Below are positions 60,125 to 64,000 of a stretch of DNA of 64,000 nucleotides, piece by piece (position 1 is the stretch's first letter; every line of letters starts with the position of its first letter). Source of the stretch: an uncultured Prevotella sp. (GTDB taxonomy: Bacteria > Bacteroidota > Bacteroidia > Bacteroidales > Bacteroidaceae); contig CALBYK010000248.1 of the NCBI GenBank assembly GCA_937889855.1, positions 18,596 through 82,595 on the forward strand. Direction: 5' to 3'. The translations under genes were made by a program, and so were the position numbers. Below the pieces are notes generated by a model. The model was not told the DNA's origin and ran no database searches. It worked only from the letters and a program-made list of their open reading frames with translations.

Positions 60125-62455
60125 TTACTTCTTCCTCTTTTTCGGGGCAGGCGGGTTGTTGACAATATCCATGCACTGCTCGTAGGTCAATTCGGCTGCC
60201 TTCGGATGCAGGTCGCGTGGTATGCGATAGTTCTTTCCGTCGTAGGCGATGTATGGGCCATAGCGTCCGTTGAGAACCTCGAGCTTTGTATCCTCGTCAA
60301 ACTTTTTTATGTGGCGTTCGGCTTCAGCCTTTCGCTTGCTCTCTATAAGCTCGATGGCTCGTTCAAGCGTAATCGTCATCGGGTCTTCATCTTTCGGGAT
60401 GGACACATACTTCTTGTCGTGCAGGACGTATGGCCCGAAGCGTCCGGCGCCGATAGTGACTGTCTTGCCCTCAAACTCACCTACATTGCGCGGCAACTTG
60501 AACAACTCAAGAGCCTCGTCGAGGGAGATTGTCTCCATACTCTTGTCGGCTGGCAGCTGTGCGAATCGCGGTTTCTCCTCGTCATCTGCTGTGCCTATCT
60601 GCACAACTGGGCCGTAGCGGCCAATCTTGACGAATACCGGATGTCCGGTCTTGGGGTCGTCGCCCAGTTTGCGCTCGCCAGCCTTGTGCTCAGAGCGCGC
60701 GTTCATCACCTTCTCCACGGTGGGCTCAAATTCCTTGTCGAAATGTTTCATCATGTCGGTCCACTCCTCCTTGCCGTCGGCAATCTGGTCGAACTGCTGC
60801 TCCACTTTGGCTGTGAAGTTGTAGTCCATGATGGCAGGGAAGTTCTGCATGAGGAAGTCGTTGACGACGATGCCTATGTCGGTGGGCAGTAGCTTGCCTT
60901 TCTCGTTGCCGGTCAGCTCCACCTTGCGTGTCGGGGTTATCTGTATGCCGCGCAGTGTGTCGATGATGTAGGGACGTTCTTCTCCCTTCTTCTCGCCCTT
61001 TTGCACATACTCGCGTTGCTGTATTGTTGATATTGTCGGCGCGTAGGTAGACGGGCGGCCAATGCCGAGTTCCTCAAGTTTTTTCACGAGGCTTGCCTCG
61101 GTGTAGCGGGCAGGTCCACGCGAGTAGCGTTCAGTAGAGGTGATCTCGCGTCGTGTGAGGTTGTCGCCTTCTTTTATTACAGGCAGATTGTGTGAGAATT
61201 CGTCCTTGGTTGAGTCGGCTTGCTCATCATCGGTAGACTCGCGGTATACCTTGAGGAAACCATCGAATTTCACCACCTCGCCATTGGCTATGAAATGCTC
61301 GTCGGCGCCGGTCATGGCTATGCCGACGGTTGTCTTCTCAATCAGTGCCTCTGACATCTGGCATGCGGCAGTGCGTTTCCATATGAGGTCGTAGAGCCGG
61401 CGCTCCTGTGCTGTACCCTCAATGGACGTGTTGCTCATATATGTAGGACGGATGGCTTCGTGTGCCTCTTGAGCTCCCTTGGAATGGGTGTGGAAGTTGC
61501 GTGGCGAGCTGTATTGCTCACCGTATAGTTTTATTATCTCCTCCTTGGCGGCTCCAAGGCAGAGCTTGGAGAGGTTTACACTGTCGGTACGCATGTATGT
61601 GATGAGACCGTTCTCGTATAGCCGTTGTGCAACCATCATAGTTTGCGACACTGAGAAACCCAGTTTGCGTGCCGCCTCCTGCTGTAATGTTGATGTGGTG
61701 AATGGTGGCGCAGGCATGCGGTTGAACGGTTCTTTTTGCACGGAGTCGACGGTGAACTCAGCCTTCTTGCACTTCTCAAGGAACGTTATGGCGTCGTCGT
61801 GGTTGGTGAAACGCTTGTCGAGCTCCGCCTTCACTTCCGACTGCGATCCGTCGGTGTTGGTGATGGCAAAGATGGCATTGATGCGGTAGTAGGGCTCGCT
61901 CTTGAACTTCTGTATCTCACGCTCGCGCTCCACGATAAGTCGCACGGCTACCGACTGCACGCGTCCAGCCGAGAGGGCAGGCTTCACCTTGCGCCACAGT
62001 ACGGGCGACAGTTTGAAACCCACGATGCGGTCCAGTACGCGGCGTGCCTGCTGCGCGTTGACAAGGTTCATGTTGATATGGCGCGGCATGGCGATGGCTG
62101 CCAGAATTGCCGGTTTGGTTATCTCGTGGAATACGATGCGGTTGGTGGACGCCTCGTCGAGACCGAGAACTTCGCAAAGGTGCCATGAGATGGCCTCACC
62201 CTCGCGGTCCTCATCGGAAGCGAGCCACACCTTGTGTGCCTTCTTTGCATTCTCGCGCAGCTTCTTGACGAGTTCCTCTTTGTCTTTCGGAATTACGTAG
62301 TCGGGCTGGAGTGTATCTTTGTCTATGCTGAGTTCCTTCTTCTTGAGGTCGCGTATGTGTCCGTAAGACGACATCACCTTATAGTCGCTGCCCAAGAATT
62401 TCTCAATGGTCTTGGCCTTTGCCGGGCTCTCGACAATTACTAAATTTTCTTGCAT
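60125..62455 (-). CDS. topA: DNA topoisomerase I
   Basis: 776 residues. N-terminal TOPRIM (NLVIVESPAKAKTIEKFLG and DEDREGEAISW), the catalytic core with Tyr in ITYMRTDSVNLS, and C-terminal Topo_C repeats (KIGRYGPVVQIG, GAGRFGPYVLHDKKYVS, NGRYGPYIAYDGKNYRIP) instead of classical zinc ribbons, as is usual in Bacteroidota. Relaxes negative supercoils. First gene of topA-aroK-speA-argB. -7 element at 62486-62493. Confidence 0.97.
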   Translation of the reverse strand: MQENLVIVESPAKAKTIEKFLGSDYKVMSSYGHIRDLKKKELSIDKDTLQPDYVIPKDKEELVKKLRENAKKAHKVWLASDEDREGEAISWHLCEVLGLDEASTNRIVFHEITKPAILAAIAMPRHINMNLVNAQQARRVLDRIVGFKLSPVLWRKVKPALSAGRVQSVAVRLIVEREREIQKFKSEPYYRINAIFAITNTDGSQSEVKAELDKRFTNHDDAITFLEKCKKAEFTVDSVQKEPFNRMPAPPFTTSTLQQEAARKLGFSVSQTMMVAQRLYENGLITYMRTDSVNLSKLCLGAAKEEIIKLYGEQYSSPRNFHTHSKGAQEAHEAIRPTYMSNTSIEGTAQERRLYDLIWKRTAACQMSEALIEKTTVGIAMTGADEHFIANGEVVKFDGFLKVYRESTDDEQADSTKDEFSHNLPVIKEGDNLTRREITSTERYSRGPARYTEASLVKKLEELGIGRPSTYAPTISTIQQREYVQKGEKKGEERPYIIDTLRGIQITPTRKVELTGNEKGKLLPTDIGIVVNDFLMQNFPAIMDYNFTAKVEQQFDQIADGKEEWTDMMKHFDKEFEPTVEKVMNARSEHKAGERKLGDDPKTGHPVFVKIGRYGPVVQIGTADDEEKPRFAQLPADKSMETISLDEALELFKLPRNVGEFEGKTVTIGAGRFGPYVLHDKKYVSIPKDEDPMTITLERAIELIESKRKAEAERHIKKFDEDTKLEVLNGRYGPYIAYDGKNYRIPRDLHPKAAELTYEQCMDIVNNPPAPKKRKK

Positions 62456-62485
62456 AATTTCGCTTTGTGTTCTTTAATTTGGGCG

Positions 62486-62493
62486 CAAAAGTA
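62486..62493 (-). promoter_or_regulatory. -7 element (TACTTTTG) upstream of topA
   Basis: TAnnTTTG match 30 bases before the topA start; no -33. Confidence 0.5.
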
Positions 62494-62541
62494 AGAAAAT
62501 TTTTACGTATACCTTATTATATACGGTTTTTTTATGTTTTA

Positions 62542-63507
62542 TTATAATCCAAGGACCACCACTTCCTGCACTTGTTCTGCGTGAAACCAGCGGTCGCCGC
62601 TTATTGTTATTTTGCGGGCGAATATTGGAGAAAAGCGGCAATATGCCTGCTCGTCCATCTCGCCGGAGCAAATGTAGGCGAGATGGTTGCCGATGTGTAT
62701 GCGCTCACCGCGGCGGCAACCGCGAAATGTGACGCGTACAAGACCGTAGAAACCTGGTGAGAAGTCGTAGGTGACGGTGCTTCCGTCTATGTCGAAAAAG
62801 CGTGGAAGAAGTGTGTGCCGTGTATATGCGCTGTTGTCGGTCAATGTGTTGTATCCCAGTGGAGTATGACCGAAGATGCTTTCGGCAGAAAGACTGTTGT
62901 ATGAATAGAATGTTTGTGGATAATATGTTGATGGTGGAATGATTTCTACTGGCTGCCATTGAGCCATCACCATGTCGCCATGTGATGGCGGCAACGCATC
63001 TGAACGACCATCCTCCAGCTCGTTTCCTGCGGATATGACGGTTGAGGCTGCGTGGCACAGCCAGCCGTCTGCGGATGATGAGGCAAATGGATTTCCGGTT
63101 GCTGTGGTGCCGTAAAGACTGATGGCTATCTTGGGAGAGGATACGAGGCCGTCATAGGCATATATAGGACATGCGAGCACTGCCACAGTGTTGGAGTCGG
63201 GGCGCAGGAAGCGCGTCACGTCGTATGTGGTTGAGACTGGTGCTGCAGCGTTTGCGCCTGAGGCGTTGGAATATAGTGATGTTGACACGTTTCGTCCATT
63301 GACGTAAAGGACGAAGCGTGAGGCGGAGACTATGCATACAGAGGCGCGCACGGGACGCTCCGTGTAGTTGGCGGTGACGAATGTTCGGCGGAACCAAAGG
63401 CACGAGGAGTCGTTGGGTGAAGGTGAGGTCATCCATCCGGTGCCTAACTGCTGAGCGTGCGCTGCGGCAGTATGCAGGAGAAATAGAAAGCTGATTAGAC
63501 GGTGCAT
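62542..63507 (-). CDS. Secreted beta-sandwich protein, alpha-L-rhamnosidase N-terminal-like, without a catalytic domain
   Basis: 321 residues with a signal peptide (MHRLISFLFLLHTAAAHA). Residues about 25-135 resemble the N-terminal carbohydrate-binding sandwich of bacterial rhamnosidases (WFRRTF, then ASRFVLYVNGRNV, then YDVTRFLRPDSNTVAVLA). The C-terminal part has FSPGFYGLVRVTFRGCRRGERIHIG, the strand pattern that precedes the catalytic barrel in rhamnosidases. No barrel follows. It is therefore a truncated or binding-only protein. The cleavage site is followed by Gln, a possible substrate for the M28 cyclase. Confidence 0.65.
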   Translation of the reverse strand: MHRLISFLFLLHTAAAHAQQLGTGWMTSPSPNDSSCLWFRRTFVTANYTERPVRASVCIVSASRFVLYVNGRNVSTSLYSNASGANAAAPVSTTYDVTRFLRPDSNTVAVLACPIYAYDGLVSSPKIAISLYGTTATGNPFASSSADGWLCHAASTVISAGNELEDGRSDALPPSHGDMVMAQWQPVEIIPPSTYYPQTFYSYNSLSAESIFGHTPLGYNTLTDNSAYTRHTLLPRFFDIDGSTVTYDFSPGFYGLVRVTFRGCRRGERIHIGNHLAYICSGEMDEQAYCRFSPIFARKITISGDRWFHAEQVQEVVVLGL

Positions 63508-63513
63508 GCTGTA

Positions 63514-63639
63514 ACTGGGAGAGGAATTGGCCCATCCCCGACATTAACTATTTGCTTGTATATTTGGAGAGGGGGCTTATCGCCCCGGCACAACGGCCAT
63601 TTGCCGGTGTGTCGGAGGCGAGAAACCCCCTCTACCAGT
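63514..63639. repeat. REP-like cluster, family R1 (diverged)
   Basis: Forward copy 63514-63543 (diverged centre), second forward copy 63564-63590 and inverted copy 63608-63639, filling the gap between the gyrB stop and the start of the rhamnosidase-like gene. The most degenerate of the five R1 loci. Confidence 0.65.
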
Positions 63640-63644
63640 TGCCC

Positions 63645-64000
63645 TTACGCGTCGATTGTGGCGTAGGTGGCATGATCCTCAATGAACTTGCGGCGTGGCT
63701 CAACGTCGTCGCCCATGAGCATTGAGAAAATCTCGTCGGCCTCGGCGGCGTTCTCGATGGTCACCTGCTTCAAAAGGCGGGTCTTAGGATCCATGGTGGT
63801 CTCCCAAAGCTGCTCAGGGTTCATCTCGCCCAGACCTTTGTAGCGCTGTGTGTGGATAGACTTGCCGTCCTCGGTGCCGTTTCCGTACTTGTCGAGGAAT
63901 GCCTGCCGCTGCTGGTCGGTGTAGCAATACTCCTTCACCTTGTTCTTGTAGGTGCAGAGATAGAGCGGCGGGTTGGCTATGTAGAGATGGCCTTCCTGGA
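63645..64000 (-). CDS. gyrB: DNA gyrase subunit B, 3' end only
   Basis: The C-terminal 118 codons of GyrB; the gene continues past the right edge. The last part carries the conserved TOPRIM-end and gyrase motif [21 protein letters not shown] and ends HATYATIDA, close to the usual GyrB terminus. The upstream frame ([18 protein letters not shown]) is open to the edge. Gyrase introduces negative supercoils, opposing topA at the other end of this neighbourhood. Confidence 0.93.
   Translation of the reverse strand, partial: QEGHLYIANPPLYLCTYKNKVKEYCYTDQQRQAFLDKYGNGTEDGKSIHTQRYKGLGEMNPEQLWETTMDPKTRLLKQVTIENAAEADEIFSMLMGDDVEPRRKFIEDHATYATIDA

Noticed and set aside
1..64000. tRNA, rRNA or tmRNA genes
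   Set aside because: Intergenic gaps were read on both strands; none shows an acceptor-stem/T-loop pattern or rRNA signatures.

Overview
The window comes from a Bacteroidota genome, most likely order Bacteroidales and Prevotella-like; the genus cannot be fixed from the sequence alone. The evidence is the gene content and promoters. It has an S46 dipeptidyl peptidase, a DUF4292 / TPR / EnvC-like / dut cluster, a long-form signal peptidase I next to WbqC, a SufE-U32 pair, a short CdaA next to folP, and large plug-domain secreted proteins. Many genes are preceded by the Bacteroidota -7 element TAnnTTTG, sometimes with TTTG or TTG 19-22 bases upstream. No tRNA, rRNA, CRISPR array, transposase or prophage was found.

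Layout. 1-6.4 kb (+): end of a spore-maturation-like transporter, a MOP-family flippase, a DPP7-type S46 peptidase and an S41 protease. 6.4-10 kb: AT-rich accessory block with three envelope genes (-) divergent from a frameshifted TPR/HTH regulator (+). 10-17.3 kb (-): lgt, ychF, a thioesterase, wbqC-like, lepB, dapB and a DbpA-type helicase. 17.4-22.4 kb (-): rimP-nusA-infB, with a terminator-like hairpin just after the predicted rimP transcription start. 22.6-30 kb: second AT-rich block with a lipoprotein (-) divergent from an intact paralogue of the same regulator (+), a coupled membrane protein, a plug-domain protein and another lipoprotein. 30-35 kb (-): dut, TPR protein, DUF4292 lipoprotein and EnvC-like factor. 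35-45.7 kb: dgt, pta-ackA, folP-cdaA, murF, a frameshifted membrane gene, a MaoC hydratase, ndk, U32 and sufE. 45.8-48.2 kb: glutaminyl-cyclase-like M28 enzyme and an ECF sigma/anti-sigma pair. 48.2-56 kb: histidine kinase and response regulator (-) divergent from a TolC / HlyD / ABC ATPase / FtsX-type export operon (+). 56-64 kb (-): topA, aroK, speA, argB, a four-helix-bundle protein and a tiny coupled ORF, with the 3' end of gyrB at the right edge.

How the genes work together. The housekeeping part covers translation initiation and transcription elongation (rimP, nusA, infB), envelope building (lgt, lepB, murF, dapB, EnvC-like, DUF4292), nucleotide-pool control (dut, dgt, ndk), acetate fermentation (pta, ackA) and arginine metabolism (argB, speA).

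The most interesting material lies between and inside genes. (i) A REP-like palindrome family occurs at five loci; one copy sits in frame inside the ATPase domain of the histidine kinase. (ii) Three intergenic arrays have exactly 22-bp periodicity. (iii) Two paralogous regulator cassettes each carry an inverted repeat between divergent promoters. (iv) A terminator-like hairpin lies in the rimP leader. (v) Two genes have promoters so close to their ATG that their mRNAs may be leaderless. (vi) The response regulator lacks an AAA+ domain, and a perfect palindrome lies between it and the efflux operon.
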